Made by a program: the position numbers and the translations under genes. Under the pieces are notes generated by a model. It did no database searches. It worked only from the letters and a program-made list of their open reading frames with translations, and was not told the DNA's origin. A stretch of DNA of 64,000 bases from Gp7-AA10 sp035636095 (lineage in GTDB: Bacteria > Acidobacteriota > Thermoanaerobaculia > Gp7-AA8), in the NCBI GenBank assembly GCA_035636095.1, contig DASPZU010000088.1:21552-85551 (forward strand), written 5' to 3'. This document shows, one piece after another, positions 25,060 through 33,446 of the stretch. Every line of letters starts with the position of its first letter. Position 1 is the stretch's first letter.

Positions 25060-26502
25060 ATGGACGTTGCTCTCAACCCCGAACCAAAATGGTCGAAAAT
25101 CGACCACCTCTTCGTCGCCCTCGCTGAAGGTGACAAAGCCCCTCGCGATGTGGGCAAGTCGATTCAGAAGCTCATCGATGGCTCGGGATTCAAGGGTCGC
25201 ACGGACGAGACGATCACGGTCCTCGCGGACGCGCCGCGAAAGATCACGCTGATGGGACTCGGCAAGCGCGACGCGATCAACCTGCGGCTGATCCGCACCG
25301 CCCTGTACGCCATCGGCAAACTTTCGAGGAAACAACACGACCGTTCGATCGCGGTCGCCATTCCGTACCCAATCGCCGATGTTGCAGTCCTGGCCGATTT
25401 CCTCAGCCAGTCCGATTACAAGTACGACAGCTACATCACGGTCAACAAAGACGGACACGTGCCCATCAACGCGGTGCTGATCCCACCCGTCGCTCTCGAT
25501 TCGAAAGAATTAAAGCGCATTGAATCCGAAGCGCGCGCTCTCCGTTCCGGCGTCCGGACCGTCCGCGACCTCGGCAATGCTCCCGCGAATCTCATCACGC
25601 CGGCGCGGCTCGCCGAACGCGCGGAGGAAATCGCGCGCTCCGTCGGCGTGAAAGCGACGGTCTATGGCCGCAAGGAAATCGAGCGGATGAAAATGGGCGG
25701 CCTGCTGGCCGTCAATCGCGGATCGGCGGAGGAGCCGCGATTCATCGTGCTGGAGTACTCGCCGCGCAAGGCGAAGAAGCACGTCGCCCTGGTCGGAAAA
25801 GGCATCACATTCGACTCGGGCGGCATCTCGATCAAGCCCGCGGAAAAAATGGAGGAGATGAAATTCGACATGTGTGGGGCGGCGGCGGTGATCGGCACGA
25901 TTGAAACTGCGGCCAAGCTCGAGCTGCCGGTGAAGATCACGGGCGCGATTCCATCGACCGAAAATCTGCCCTCCGGCAGCGCGTACAAACCGGGCGACAT
26001 CATCACCATGATGAGCGGCAAGACCGTCGAGATCGTGAACACAGACGCCGAGGGGCGGATGATTCTGGCGGACGCGCTGCATTACGCGTCGGAGCTGAAG
26101 CCCGATCACCTCATCGATTACGCGACCCTCACCGGCGCGTGCGTGGTGGCGCTGGCGAGCGAGGCGGCCGGCCTTTTCTCCAACGATGATGCGCTGGCTC
26201 GGAAGTTGATTGAATGTGGCGACCGCGTCGGTGAGCGCCTGTGGAGAATGCCGGTGTGGGACGACTACAAAGACCTGATCCGCAGCGAATGGGCGGACAT
26301 GAAAAACTCGGGCGGGCGGTGGGGCGGCGCGATCACCGCGGCGTTGTTTCTCAAGGAGTACGTCAATTGTCCATCGTGGGCCCATCTCGACATCGCCGGA
26401 ACGGCGTATGCGGAAGCGGAGACGGCGCGGGAAGCGCGCGGAGCGACCGGCGCAGGAGTTCGCGTGACGGTCGCGTTTCTCGAATCGCTTTCGCGTTCCT
26501 GA
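25060..26502 (+). CDS. pepA: Leucyl aminopeptidase (M17)
   Basis: 480 residues. The N-terminal macro-like domain is followed by the catalytic domain with metal and active-site residues in GKGITFDSGGISIKP, KFDMCGAAAV and NTDAEGRMILADAL. It is a cytoplasmic hexameric aminopeptidase releasing N-terminal residues. Leaderless start 9 nt after TAGAAT. It is followed, with overlap, by a secreted hypothetical. Confidence 0.95.
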   Translation: MDVALNPEPKWSKIDHLFVALAEGDKAPRDVGKSIQKLIDGSGFKGRTDETITVLADAPRKITLMGLGKRDAINLRLIRTALYAIGKLSRKQHDRSIAVAIPYPIADVAVLADFLSQSDYKYDSYITVNKDGHVPINAVLIPPVALDSKELKRIESEARALRSGVRTVRDLGNAPANLITPARLAERAEEIARSVGVKATVYGRKEIERMKMGGLLAVNRGSAEEPRFIVLEYSPRKAKKHVALVGKGITFDSGGISIKPAEKMEEMKFDMCGAAAVIGTIETAAKLELPVKITGAIPSTENLPSGSAYKPGDIITMMSGKTVEIVNTDAEGRMILADALHYASELKPDHLIDYATLTGACVVALASEAAGLFSNDDALARKLIECGDRVGERLWRMPVWDDYKDLIRSEWADMKNSGGRWGGAITAALFLKEYVNCPSWAHLDIAGTAYAEAETAREARGATGAGVRVTVAFLESLSRS

Positions 26503-27458
26503 TCGCGGCGCTTGCGTCCTGCGACGGCCGTCGCACCAGCGCCGTGCAAGCTGCGCCGCGGCGCCCGGAAGAAATCAACTTCACGGCCATCGATTCGCCG
26601 AGTCTGCAGTTTCTGCCGCGCCAGCAGGAGGCGGCCGGATGGAAGCTCGACGAAGACCCGATCGTCATCCCGGGCAATCGGCTCGACACCTACCTCGATC
26701 AGGATGCGAACCACTTCGCGCGCTACGAGACGCTCGACGTCACCATCGGAAAATATTCGGCCGTCAACGGTCCCGGCTTCGCGACGGTCGAGATCTTCCG
26801 ATTCCCCGATTTCGTCAAGGCCTTCGGCGCGTATTCGATGCGCAAGCGAGGCAACTATCGCATCCTGAACGTCGCCAACGAATCGTTTGCCAGCGCGCAC
26901 TCGATCCATGTGTGGCGCGGTCCGTTTTACGTGCGGGTGGTGGGCGATGGCGGCGGCGGCGCGCTTTTGAAGCTGGTCGCGTCAGTCGCCGACAAGATGC
27001 CGTCCGCGCCCGGAAAACCGGCGGTGTTCGCGTTTTTGCCGGAGCAATTCCGCGTTGCGAACAGCGAGCGCTACTCCGTCGATTCGGGCCTGGGCCAGAC
27101 GTTTCTGGCGAACTCTTTTCAGGCGACATTCAACGTCGGCGGTGACATCATCGAAGGCCTCGTGATTCCGGCCGCCAACAAAGGCACTGCGGCACAAATC
27201 CTCAACGACTATCGGCAGCTCTTCGTGCAGAACGGCCGGCTCCTCGATCCCGTCCCCAACCTGGGCGAAGACAACTTCACGGCCGAAGACAAGTTTCTGG
27301 GACGGGCGGTGGCCTTCCGCATCGATCGATTCGTGGTCGTGTTCAACGGCTACAAAGAGCGGCAGCATCTGATCGATCTGGCCACGTTCTCCGATCAGAA
27401 AATCCTCGCCACCATCCGCAAGCAGCTCGTGACGGCCGGCGAGCAGTCGGCGCAGTAA
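26484..27458 (+). CDS. Lipoprotein-like hypothetical protein (possibly DUF6599)
   Basis: About 320 residues. The N-terminus is hydrophobic and lipobox-like (FAFLIAALASC) with no canonical start codon: the frame there offers only ATC (26484), GTT and CTG (26499), and the nearest TTG/GTG are about 50 codons upstream inside pepA. The start given is provisional. The mature protein has two similar alpha/beta halves (FARYETLDVTIGKYSAVNG; YSVDSGLGQTFLANSFQATF), resembling the acidobacterial DUF6599 group, a family guess by eye. The 3' end is followed within 3 nt by a hairpin repeat. Function unknown. Confidence 0.6.
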   Translation: MAFAFLIAALASCDGRRTSAVQAAPRRPEEINFTAIDSPSLQFLPRQQEAAGWKLDEDPIVIPGNRLDTYLDQDANHFARYETLDVTIGKYSAVNGPGFATVEIFRFPDFVKAFGAYSMRKRGNYRILNVANESFASAHSIHVWRGPFYVRVVGDGGGGALLKLVASVADKMPSAPGKPAVFAFLPEQFRVANSERYSVDSGLGQTFLANSFQATFNVGGDIIEGLVIPAANKGTAAQILNDYRQLFVQNGRLLDPVPNLGEDNFTAEDKFLGRAVAFRIDRFVVVFNGYKERQHLIDLATFSDQKILATIRKQLVTAGEQSAQ

Positions 27459-27460
27459 TA

Positions 27461-27531
27461 GTTCTCGGTTCTCAGTTGTCGGTTCTCAGTCCCTCCCTCC
27501 CTTTGAGAACCGAGAACTGAGAACCGAGAAC
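27461..27531. repeat. Tandem-arm hairpin repeat, 7-nt word GTTCTCG/A
   Basis: The left arm has four 7-mers (GTTCTCG, GTTCTCA, GTTGTCG, GTTCTCA). The right arm, read in reverse complement, has GTTCTCG, GTTCTCA, GTTCTCG, GTTCTCA. A pyrimidine-rich loop of about 13 nt separates them. It starts 2 nt after a stop codon. Confidence 0.9.
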
Positions 27532-27535
27532 CAGC

Positions 27536-27541
27536 TACAAT
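27536..27541 (+). promoter_or_regulatory. TACAAT -10 of the radical SAM gene
   Basis: TACAAT ends 10 nt before the TTG start at 27552 and begins 4 nt after the hairpin repeat, so the promoter's upstream part lies in the repeat. Confidence 0.45.
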
Positions 27542-27551
27542 CCCTTATCTT

Positions 27552-28934
27552 TTGAAAGTCGCCTTTCTGAAGCCCCCGGTGGGCGGCATCCTAGGCCTGG
27601 AGATGCTCACATTTGTGGAGCCTCTAGGTCCGATCTGCGTGGCGGCCTGTCTCGAGCAGGAAGGCCACCAGTGCAAAGTCTTCGATCTCCGCATCGAAGG
27701 CCAGGAGCATGGCCTTGCGCTTTGCAAGACGTTCGATCCGGATGTGGTGGGCCTGCAGTGCAACTTCACCACCGAGCGCAACCGGACCATTCGCCTGGCG
27801 CAGCGCATCAAACGCGAGATGCCGCGAGCGTTGGTGGTGGTGGGCGGGCACGACGCATCGCGCGATCCGGCGTGGTTTGAGCACGAGTCGATCGACGCGA
27901 TCGCCATCGGCGACGGCGAAGAAGTCATGGTGCAGCTCGTCGATGCCTTGGCGCGCGGACGCGACATCAAGTCCGTGCCGAACCACGCGCCGATGCATGC
28001 GAATCTGGACGATTATCCGCTGCCGGCGCGCCATCTGATCGCGGACTATGCCGATCACTACTACATCAATTTCCGCAAGCCGCTGGCGTTGATGGAGACC
28101 GCGCGTGGGTGTCCGTTCAAGTGCAATTTCTGCTCGGTCTGGAAATTTCACGAGAGCACGTTCCGCGAAAAATCGCCCGAGCGCGTTGTCAGGGAATTGG
28201 AGCAGATCACTGCGCCCAACATTTTCATCACCGATGACATCTTCTGGATGAACGTGCGCCGCGGCCAAGAGATGGCCAGGCAGATCAAGGCGGCCGGCAT
28301 CAAGAAATACTTCACGGTGCAGACGCGCACCGACATCATCTGCAAGTTTCCGCAGCTCGTCGAGATGTGGAAAGAGTGCGGCAGCCTGGCCATTTTCCTC
28401 GGCCTCGAATCGGTCACCGACGAGGGTCTGAAAGCAGTCAACAAGAAGAACACCGCCGACAACAACGTCCGGGCCATCAACATCCTCAAAGAGCTCGGCG
28501 TCGGCTTCACGCCCAACTTCATCGTCGATCCGGCCTGGGACCGCGAAGACTTCGCGCGGCTGCGCGACTGGATCGACACCATGGCCGCCTACAACAGCGG
28601 CTTCTCGATTCTCACGCCCCTGCCAGGCACCGATTTGTGGGATACCGCGAAAGATCAGGTCACCACCCACGATTGGGAGATGTACGACATCGTCCACGCC
28701 GTTCTGCCGACCAGGCTCTCCCTGGAAGAGTTCTACGATGAATACTCCCGGCTGTGGCGGCACGCCCTGGAAGTGCGGTATCGCTATCGCGGAAAAATGA
28801 AGACGTACTTACAGCTCGGCGCCGCGCTCGCGACACGGAAGGTCACACTCGGCGCGGTGCGCAAAGGGATGAACATCGCGAAAGTGTTCAGCAAGCCGGA
28901 GACATTTCTGCGGGCCCACCGCCCTTCGACCTAG
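27552..28934 (+). CDS. B12-binding radical SAM protein, HpnR-like
   Basis: 460 residues. N-terminal cobalamin-binding domain (residues 1-140; FVEPLGPICVAACLEQEGH, VVGGHDA), then a radical SAM domain with the cluster motif RGCPFKCNFC. Segments APNIFITDDIF, VDPAWDREDFARLRDW, LTPLPGTDLW and YDIVHAVLPTRLSLEEFY resemble what I recall of HpnR, the hopanoid C-3 methylase. It is therefore a candidate hopanoid methyltransferase; related BchE-like enzymes cannot be excluded. No hopanoid synthesis gene is in the window. TTG start with TACAAT 10 nt upstream. Confidence 0.7.
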   Translation: MKVAFLKPPVGGILGLEMLTFVEPLGPICVAACLEQEGHQCKVFDLRIEGQEHGLALCKTFDPDVVGLQCNFTTERNRTIRLAQRIKREMPRALVVVGGHDASRDPAWFEHESIDAIAIGDGEEVMVQLVDALARGRDIKSVPNHAPMHANLDDYPLPARHLIADYADHYYINFRKPLALMETARGCPFKCNFCSVWKFHESTFREKSPERVVRELEQITAPNIFITDDIFWMNVRRGQEMARQIKAAGIKKYFTVQTRTDIICKFPQLVEMWKECGSLAIFLGLESVTDEGLKAVNKKNTADNNVRAINILKELGVGFTPNFIVDPAWDREDFARLRDWIDTMAAYNSGFSILTPLPGTDLWDTAKDQVTTHDWEMYDIVHAVLPTRLSLEEFYDEYSRLWRHALEVRYRYRGKMKTYLQLGAALATRKVTLGAVRKGMNIAKVFSKPETFLRAHRPST

Positions 28935-29012
28935 GTTGCGCGGTCTCGCAGTTGCGCCCTCTCGCGGTGCAGCACTCCGAGACCTCGCAACCACGAGACC
29001 ACGAGACTGCGA
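28935..29012. repeat. Tandem-arm hairpin repeat, 8-nt word GGTCTCGC/GTTGCG
   Basis: The left arm has four 8-mers mixing GTTGCGCG and GTCTCGCA types. The right arm is their reverse complement (GAGACCTC, GCAACCAC, GAGACCAC, GAGACTGC). It starts directly at the radical SAM stop and ends at the exonuclease start codon (29013). It shares words with 39607-39650. Confidence 0.85.
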
Positions 29013-29894
29013 ATGATCGTCCACCTCGTCGACGGAACTTACGAGCTGTTCCGCCACTTCTACGGCCTGCGGCGCGCGAAGAACGGCGATCCTCCATTCG
29101 GTGCCGTGCGGGGCGTGCTGCACATGACGCTCGAAATGATCGAGAAGGGCGCGACGCACATCGGCGTCGCGACGGACCACATCATCGAATCGTTCCGCAA
29201 CGCGCTGTGGCCTGGCTACAAAACCGGAGCGGGGATCGATCCCGCGTTGTGGCGCCAATTTCATCCGCTGGAAGAAGCGCTCACCGCGATGGGCGTGGTG
29301 GTCTGGCCGATGATCGAGCTGGAAGCCGACGACGCGCTGGCCTCGGCCGCCGCCTTGTCGGCCGCCGACGCTGCAGTGGAGAAAATCTGCATCTGGACGC
29401 CCGACAAGGACCTGGCGCAATGCGTCGTCGGCCAGCGGGTCGTGCAGGTCGATCGGAAGAGCGGAAAAATCCGCGATGCCGCCGGCGTGCAGCAGAAATT
29501 CGGCGTGCTGCCGCCGTCGATTCCCGACTATCTGGCGCTGGTCGGCGATGCCGCTGACGGCTACCCCGGCATTCCCGGATTCGGCGCGAAGTCGGCAGCG
29601 GCCGTCCTGACGCGATTTGGTCACATCGAGGCGATTCCCGCCGACGCCTCCCAGTGGCGCGCGAACGTTTTCAGAAGCGGGCGCCTCGCGGCCACCCTCG
29701 TCGAGCAACGCGAGGACGCCTTGCTGTTTCGCACGCTGGCCAGGCTGCGCGACGACGCCGCGCTGTTTGATTCTGTCGAGAGTCTGCGTTGGACGGGCCC
29801 GACTCCGCTGTTCGCTGACTACGCAAGGCACATCGACGCCCCCGAATTGATCGAGCGCGCCGAACGCGCGGCGAGTTTAGTCGGCGCGGCCTAA
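29013..29894 (+). CDS. 5'-3' exonuclease (FEN/Pol I N-terminal type)
   Basis: 293 residues: a stand-alone version of the 5' nuclease domain of DNA polymerase I. Metal-binding acidic residues are visible in VDGTYELFRHF, ELEADDALASAA and TPDKDLAQCV. The helix-hairpin-helix region is GDAADGYPGIPGFGAKSAA. It likely removes RNA primers or flaps. It has no polymerase domain. Its start touches the preceding hairpin repeat and its 3' end overlaps a convergent methyltransferase by 18 bp. Confidence 0.88.
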   Translation: MIVHLVDGTYELFRHFYGLRRAKNGDPPFGAVRGVLHMTLEMIEKGATHIGVATDHIIESFRNALWPGYKTGAGIDPALWRQFHPLEEALTAMGVVVWPMIELEADDALASAAALSAADAAVEKICIWTPDKDLAQCVVGQRVVQVDRKSGKIRDAAGVQQKFGVLPPSIPDYLALVGDAADGYPGIPGFGAKSAAAVLTRFGHIEAIPADASQWRANVFRSGRLAATLVEQREDALLFRTLARLRDDAALFDSVESLRWTGPTPLFADYARHIDAPELIERAERAASLVGAA

Positions 29895-30731
29895 CAGCAC
29901 GCCGCCGCCCCAGATCTGTTTGGGCTTGGCGCCTTTCGAATCGGGGAACTTCGCGAACAGGGACAGGAAGAACGGCGCTCGCTTCAACTTCGCGGCGGTG
30001 TGGAGCATCGATCGAACGTCGAGCGGCTTCCAGCCGCAATTCACGAAAAACTCCGGACCATTTTCGGGTGCGAATTTCAACGGCGCCCCCGCCTCGCGCA
30101 GCGGCGATCCAATCTGCTTCTGCAACATTTTTAGCAAGCCGGGCGAGACCAGATCGGTCGCCCATCGCTGCAATGTCGGCTGAGCAGCGAGATCCTTTCC
30201 GAGCTGGCAGACTTCGTCGGCGGTGAGGTAGACGATGAGACCCTCACTCATCGCCATCACGCGTTTCGCGCGGCGGCCGAGGGATGCGAAGAGGTCGCGC
30301 CGGGCGGAGAGATTCGAAAGGTCGAGCGCCACGCTTTCGTATTTGCACACCGGCTTCTCGCTGCGCAGGATGTCCTGCTTGTAGGCCAGCAGATCGGGCA
30401 GATCGACGTCGATCCATTGCAGGGAGGAAGGCAATTGCATGCGATAAGGACGCGTGTCGAGGCCGGCCGCCAGGTTCACGACCATGTCGGCGCCGGCAGC
30501 GACTTCCTGAGCAACGTACGTGTCGAACAGATAAGTGCGCGCGACGTACGACCAGGCGTGCTTTTTCGCGACCGAGACCTTCTCCATGATCTGTTCGCCG
30601 CGCGCGCCGGCCAGGCGTCGTGCGAACGGATCGCGGAAGACAGCATCCTGGCGCTCCGATTCCCAGGCGCGGTACATCGCCACCCAGGCAGCAGTATCGG
30701 AGATGTTGCGAATCAACGGTTGGCTGCTCAT
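29877..30731 (-). CDS. SAM-dependent methyltransferase, leucine carboxyl methyltransferase-like
   Basis: 284 residues. Family opening SDTAAWVAMYRAWESERQDAVFRDPFARRLAG, motif I VVNLAAGLDTRPYRM, followed by WIDVDLPDLLAYK. This matches the LCM/TIGR00027 group of bacterial putative methyltransferases (often annotated class I SAM-dependent O-methyltransferases). The substrate is unknown. ATG 30731 is 7 nt after TAGAAT on the minus strand. Convergent with the exonuclease gene. Confidence 0.85.
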   Translation of the reverse strand: MSSQPLIRNISDTAAWVAMYRAWESERQDAVFRDPFARRLAGARGEQIMEKVSVAKKHAWSYVARTYLFDTYVAQEVAAGADMVVNLAAGLDTRPYRMQLPSSLQWIDVDLPDLLAYKQDILRSEKPVCKYESVALDLSNLSARRDLFASLGRRAKRVMAMSEGLIVYLTADEVCQLGKDLAAQPTLQRWATDLVSPGLLKMLQKQIGSPLREAGAPLKFAPENGPEFFVNCGWKPLDVRSMLHTAAKLKRAPFFLSLFAKFPDSKGAKPKQIWGGGVLLGRAD

Positions 30732-30738
30732 GGGCGTG

Positions 30739-30744
30739 ATTCTA
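30739..30744 (-). promoter_or_regulatory. TAGAAT -10 of the methyltransferase gene
   Basis: On the minus strand TAGAAT (30744-30739) ends 7 nt before ATG 30731, with no Shine-Dalgarno. Confidence 0.5.
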
Positions 30745-30799
30745 TGCGGAACCTGCCCGGTCGCGCGTCCGTCGAAGTGATGACGAAAGGAAATCCTCC

Positions 30800-31126
30800 A
30801 TGCGCAAAGCCCTGCTCCCGTTTCTCTTTCTTCTGACAGTTCCTCTCATCGGTCAGGAAACCGTCAAGACGCATCCGGTTTCGGTCCTCATCGACTCCAG
30901 ACCCGATTTCGCGGAGATTCAGCTCGACGGAAAATTTATTGGAACGACTCCCCTCAATTACCGCCTCTCGCCGGGCATGCATCGGATTGCATTGACACGC
31001 AAGGGATTTGCGACGTGGACCCGCGATCTCCTCGTCACCGATGGCGTGCCGACGCGCGTGGGCGGGCTTCTCGAGCAAACGACGACCCAGAATCCGTGCC
31101 CGACCGAGTCGCCGTCGGGACGGTGA
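30800..31126 (+). CDS. Small secreted PEGA-domain protein
   Basis: 108 residues. Signal peptide (LLPFLFLLTVPLIG) then a single PEGA-like domain (VLIDSRPDFAEIQLDGKFIGTTPLNYRLSPGMHRIALTRKGF is its extent, residues 30-72, with Gly/Thr-Pro turns). PEGA domains are small surface or periplasmic beta modules often found in S-layer or kinase-linked proteins. The ATG follows AAGGAAATCC, a weak Shine-Dalgarno. It ends 3 nt from the convergent moaC stop. Function unknown. Confidence 0.7.
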   Translation: MRKALLPFLFLLTVPLIGQETVKTHPVSVLIDSRPDFAEIQLDGKFIGTTPLNYRLSPGMHRIALTRKGFATWTRDLLVTDGVPTRVGGLLEQTTTQNPCPTESPSGR

Positions 31127-31129
31127 TTC

Positions 31130-31606
31130 CTATCGCTCCCACAATCCGCTCTTGCCGCCCGACTTGCGAACGAGCTGCAACGATTCAATGGTGATGCCTT
31201 TCTCGGCACTCTTGCACATGTCGTAGATGGTTAAGGCGGCCACCGCGCACGCGGTCATGGCCTCCATCTCGACGCCGGTCTTTCCGTCGCAGCGGACGAT
31301 CGATCGAATCTCGATCGTGCCGCTGCCGCGATCGAGGTCAAATGTGATGTCGATGGTGTTGAGCGGCACGGGATGCGTGAGCGGGATCAGCGATGGCGTC
31401 GCTTTGGCGGCCAGAACGCCCGCGACTTTGGCGGTGGTCAGCACATCGCCCTTGGGCAGCGCCTGTTCGATCAGCTTGGTCAGCGTCTCCGGTCTCATGC
31501 GCACTGTCGCGACCGCGACCGCTTCTCGCCGCGTCACCCGCTTCGAGGCCACGTCCACCATCGAGATGCCGCCCGTCTCGTCGAAATGCGAAAAGTCTTT
31601 GGTCAT
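31130..31606 (-). CDS. moaC: Cyclic pyranopterin monophosphate synthase MoaC
   Basis: 158 residues. Conserved SHFDETGGISMVDV, LIPLTHPVPLN and the active-site segment GVEMEAMTACAVAALTIYDMCK. With MoaA it converts GTP to cyclic pyranopterin monophosphate, the first step of molybdenum-cofactor synthesis. Its start overlaps the mobA stop (ATGA, 31603-31606), giving a translationally coupled mobA-moaC pair; other moa genes are not in the window. Confidence 0.96.
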   Translation of the reverse strand: MTKDFSHFDETGGISMVDVASKRVTRREAVAVATVRMRPETLTKLIEQALPKGDVLTTAKVAGVLAAKATPSLIPLTHPVPLNTIDITFDLDRGSGTIEIRSIVRCDGKTGVEMEAMTACAVAALTIYDMCKSAEKGITIESLQLVRKSGGKSGLWER

Positions 31607-32172
31607 AAATGTCTCGTGGCCTCGCGGAGTTCTTCAGGTGTGTTGACGTTCATGAGCGGCTCGCCGGGAAACCGGGCCCGCAAGGCATCCTCTTCGATGA
31701 TCTCGAGGCGATCGGTGAGCGAGTGCAGATTGAGCTGACCGGCGGCGATCCGCAGCTCGAATCGCGGCAGCAGCGACGATGCGTAACCGGCGCACAGCAT
31801 CTGCAATTTTCCGTTCCAGCGCGGCACAACAATCTCGGCCGCCGATTGCGATGCGCGGCCGGCCAGGTAGCGCAGCACTTCTGACGTCAGGAGAGGATAG
31901 TCGATTGCCAGGATGAAGCATCGCCCTTTGGCATCCTGGAGTGCCCGCCAGACTCCAAAGACCGGCGCCTGCTCCTGGCGGGGCGGCTCAAAAATCGTCG
32001 GCAGCGACTCCACCCCCTTCCCACCCGCTCGTTGCACGGCGATGACGCGATCGAACACCGGTTTTGCCGCCGCCATGACGCGCTGCAGAAACGTAGAGTC
32101 GGCGAACGGCAGATCGAGCTTTGAACGGCCCATGCGGTTGGATTGGCCGCCGACTAGGAGATAGCAGTTCAT
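31603..32172 (-). CDS. mobA: Molybdenum cofactor guanylyltransferase MobA
   Basis: 189 residues. Nucleotide-binding signature LLVGGQSNRMGRSK (GGxSxRMGxxK), then IFEPPRQEQAP and ILAIDYPLLTS. It attaches GMP to molybdopterin to form the MGD cofactor. The ATG at 32172 is immediately preceded on the minus strand by a hairpin repeat, so the transcript either starts inside the repeat or reads through it. Coupled to moaC. Confidence 0.9.
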   Translation of the reverse strand: MNCYLLVGGQSNRMGRSKLDLPFADSTFLQRVMAAAKPVFDRVIAVQRAGGKGVESLPTIFEPPRQEQAPVFGVWRALQDAKGRCFILAIDYPLLTSEVLRYLAGRASQSAAEIVVPRWNGKLQMLCAGYASSLLPRFELRIAAGQLNLHSLTDRLEIIEEDALRARFPGEPLMNVNTPEELREATRHL

Positions 32173-32253
32173 TGAAGTTCGAAGTTCGAAGGGCGAAGTT
32201 CGAACGAAGAAAACTTCTTCATTCTTCATTCTTCATTCGAACTTCGAACCTCG
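32173..32253. repeat. Tandem-arm hairpin repeat, 7-nt word GAAGTTC
   Basis: The left arm has four GAAGTTC-type 7-mers (one GAAGGGC) plus partial units. The right arm in reverse complement has GAGGTTC, GAAGTTC, then three GAATGAA units. It starts at the mobA start codon and lies between two divergent genes, so it is 5' to both. Confidence 0.88.
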
Positions 32254-32267
32254 TCTTTTCAGTAGGT

Positions 32268-32273
32268 TACCAT
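32268..32273 (+). promoter_or_regulatory. TACCAT -10 of the glycosyltransferase gene
   Basis: TACCAT ends 7 nt before ATG 32281, with no Shine-Dalgarno. Confidence 0.4.
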
Positions 32274-32280
32274 CCCTTAA

Positions 32281-32946
32281 ATGTCCGTCTCGGTCATCAT
32301 TCCCACCCTCAACGAGGAAGATTGGATCGCCGGCGCGGTCGAATCGGCTTTTGCTGCCGGAGCGGCGGAAGTAATCGTCGTTGACGGCGGCAGCCACGAC
32401 CGCACCGCACGCTTTGCGACCGCAGCCGGCGCGCGCGTGCTTCTCGCGGAGCCGATGCGCGCACGACAGCTCAATCGCGGCGCGGAGGCGGCCTCGAATC
32501 CAACTCTGATTTTTCTTCACGCCGATTCGCGTTTACCGAGCGGCGCGGCCGCGGCGGTCGAAGACGCATTGCAGGCCAGGCTGTTCGGCGGCTTCCGCCT
32601 CCGTTTCATCGAGGCTGATTCCAGGCTGCGGATCGCGGCAAAGATGATCAATGCGCGCACCTGGGTCACGCGCGCGCCATGGGGCGATCAGGGACAATTC
32701 ATCCGCCGCGAGACGCTGCTCGCCTGTGGCGGGTTTCGGGAAATCGCGATCATGGAAGACTACGAGCTCGCGACGCGGATGCGGCGGGCAGGTCCGGTAC
32801 GGATCCTGCCGATGACGATCGCAACGTCGGGCCGTCGATTTCTTCAAAGAGGAATGTTGCGGACGGCGATAGTCAACTGGTTGACTATCTGGCGCTATCA
32901 CCAAGGAGTGGATCCCGAGGAGCTCGCGCGCGCTTATCGCGCGTGA
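32281..32946 (+). CDS. Family 2 glycosyltransferase (TIGR04283-type)
   Basis: 221 residues. GT2 opening SVIIPTLNEEDWI, VVDGGSHDRTA, then MRARQLNRGAEAA, FLHADSRLP and PWGDQGQFIRRE, with acidic catalytic pair IMEDYEL. This order is typical of the TIGR04283 family of small GT2 enzymes of unknown acceptor. Cytoplasmic face of the membrane is likely. It overlaps the convergent TPR gene by 13 bp. Confidence 0.88.
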   Translation: MSVSVIIPTLNEEDWIAGAVESAFAAGAAEVIVVDGGSHDRTARFATAAGARVLLAEPMRARQLNRGAEAASNPTLIFLHADSRLPSGAAAAVEDALQARLFGGFRLRFIEADSRLRIAAKMINARTWVTRAPWGDQGQFIRRETLLACGGFREIAIMEDYELATRMRRAGPVRILPMTIATSGRRFLQRGMLRTAIVNWLTIWRYHQGVDPEELARAYRA

Positions 32947-33446
32947 GGCTTTCGGGTGCGTTTCGGCGCCGCCGCCGGTTCCGGATTCTTCTTGGCGTGT
33001 CTGGCCTGACCGAGAGAGACGTTGATGGGGTGGCCGCGGCCGAGGAACGGAACGGTCGGGCGTGCGCGAACGCCGAGCTCGCGCCGCACTTTGATCAGCC
33101 CATCGTGCTCCGGAACGATTTTCAGTCCGGAGTCGGCAGTCTCGATGGCCTTCTTGCGATTGCCGGAGGCGATGTAGATGCGCGTGAGATTGGCGTAGTG
33201 ATCGCCGTTGTAGAACTCGAGATCGAGAGCGCGTTTGCACAGATCGATGCCGGTCTTGTACTTCTTCTGGACCAGGGCCAGCGAAAGCCCGAAAAATGAA
33301 AGACCGCTGGCCGCCTTGGCGGTATTCAGGGGCGGCGCTTCGTCGGTGCCGTAGATGTCGAGAAACTCCGTCACCGCCTTTAGATGCTCCCCGGCCTCGG
33401 TCAGCAGAATTGCCTGGTCAATCCGTCTCAGAATGTTATTCGTCAT
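32934..33446 (-). CDS. TPR-type helical protein
   Basis: 170 residues, no signal peptide. Residues 5-125 form about three helix pairs with TPR spacing (ILLTEAGEHLKAVTEFLDIYG; GLSLALVQKKYKTGIDLCKRALDLE; ANLTRIYIASGNRKKAIETADSGLKI). The tail is basic and Pro-rich (KKNPEPAAAPKRTRKPHAR). Its start overlaps the receiver-PilZ stop by 1 nt, making it the last gene of the nifS-receiver/PilZ-TPR operon. It may be an assembly or signalling partner of the PilZ protein (inference). Confidence 0.72.
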   Translation of the reverse strand: MTNNILRRIDQAILLTEAGEHLKAVTEFLDIYGTDEAPPLNTAKAASGLSFFGLSLALVQKKYKTGIDLCKRALDLEFYNGDHYANLTRIYIASGNRKKAIETADSGLKIVPEHDGLIKVRRELGVRARPTVPFLGRGHPINVSLGQARHAKKNPEPAAAPKRTRKPHAR

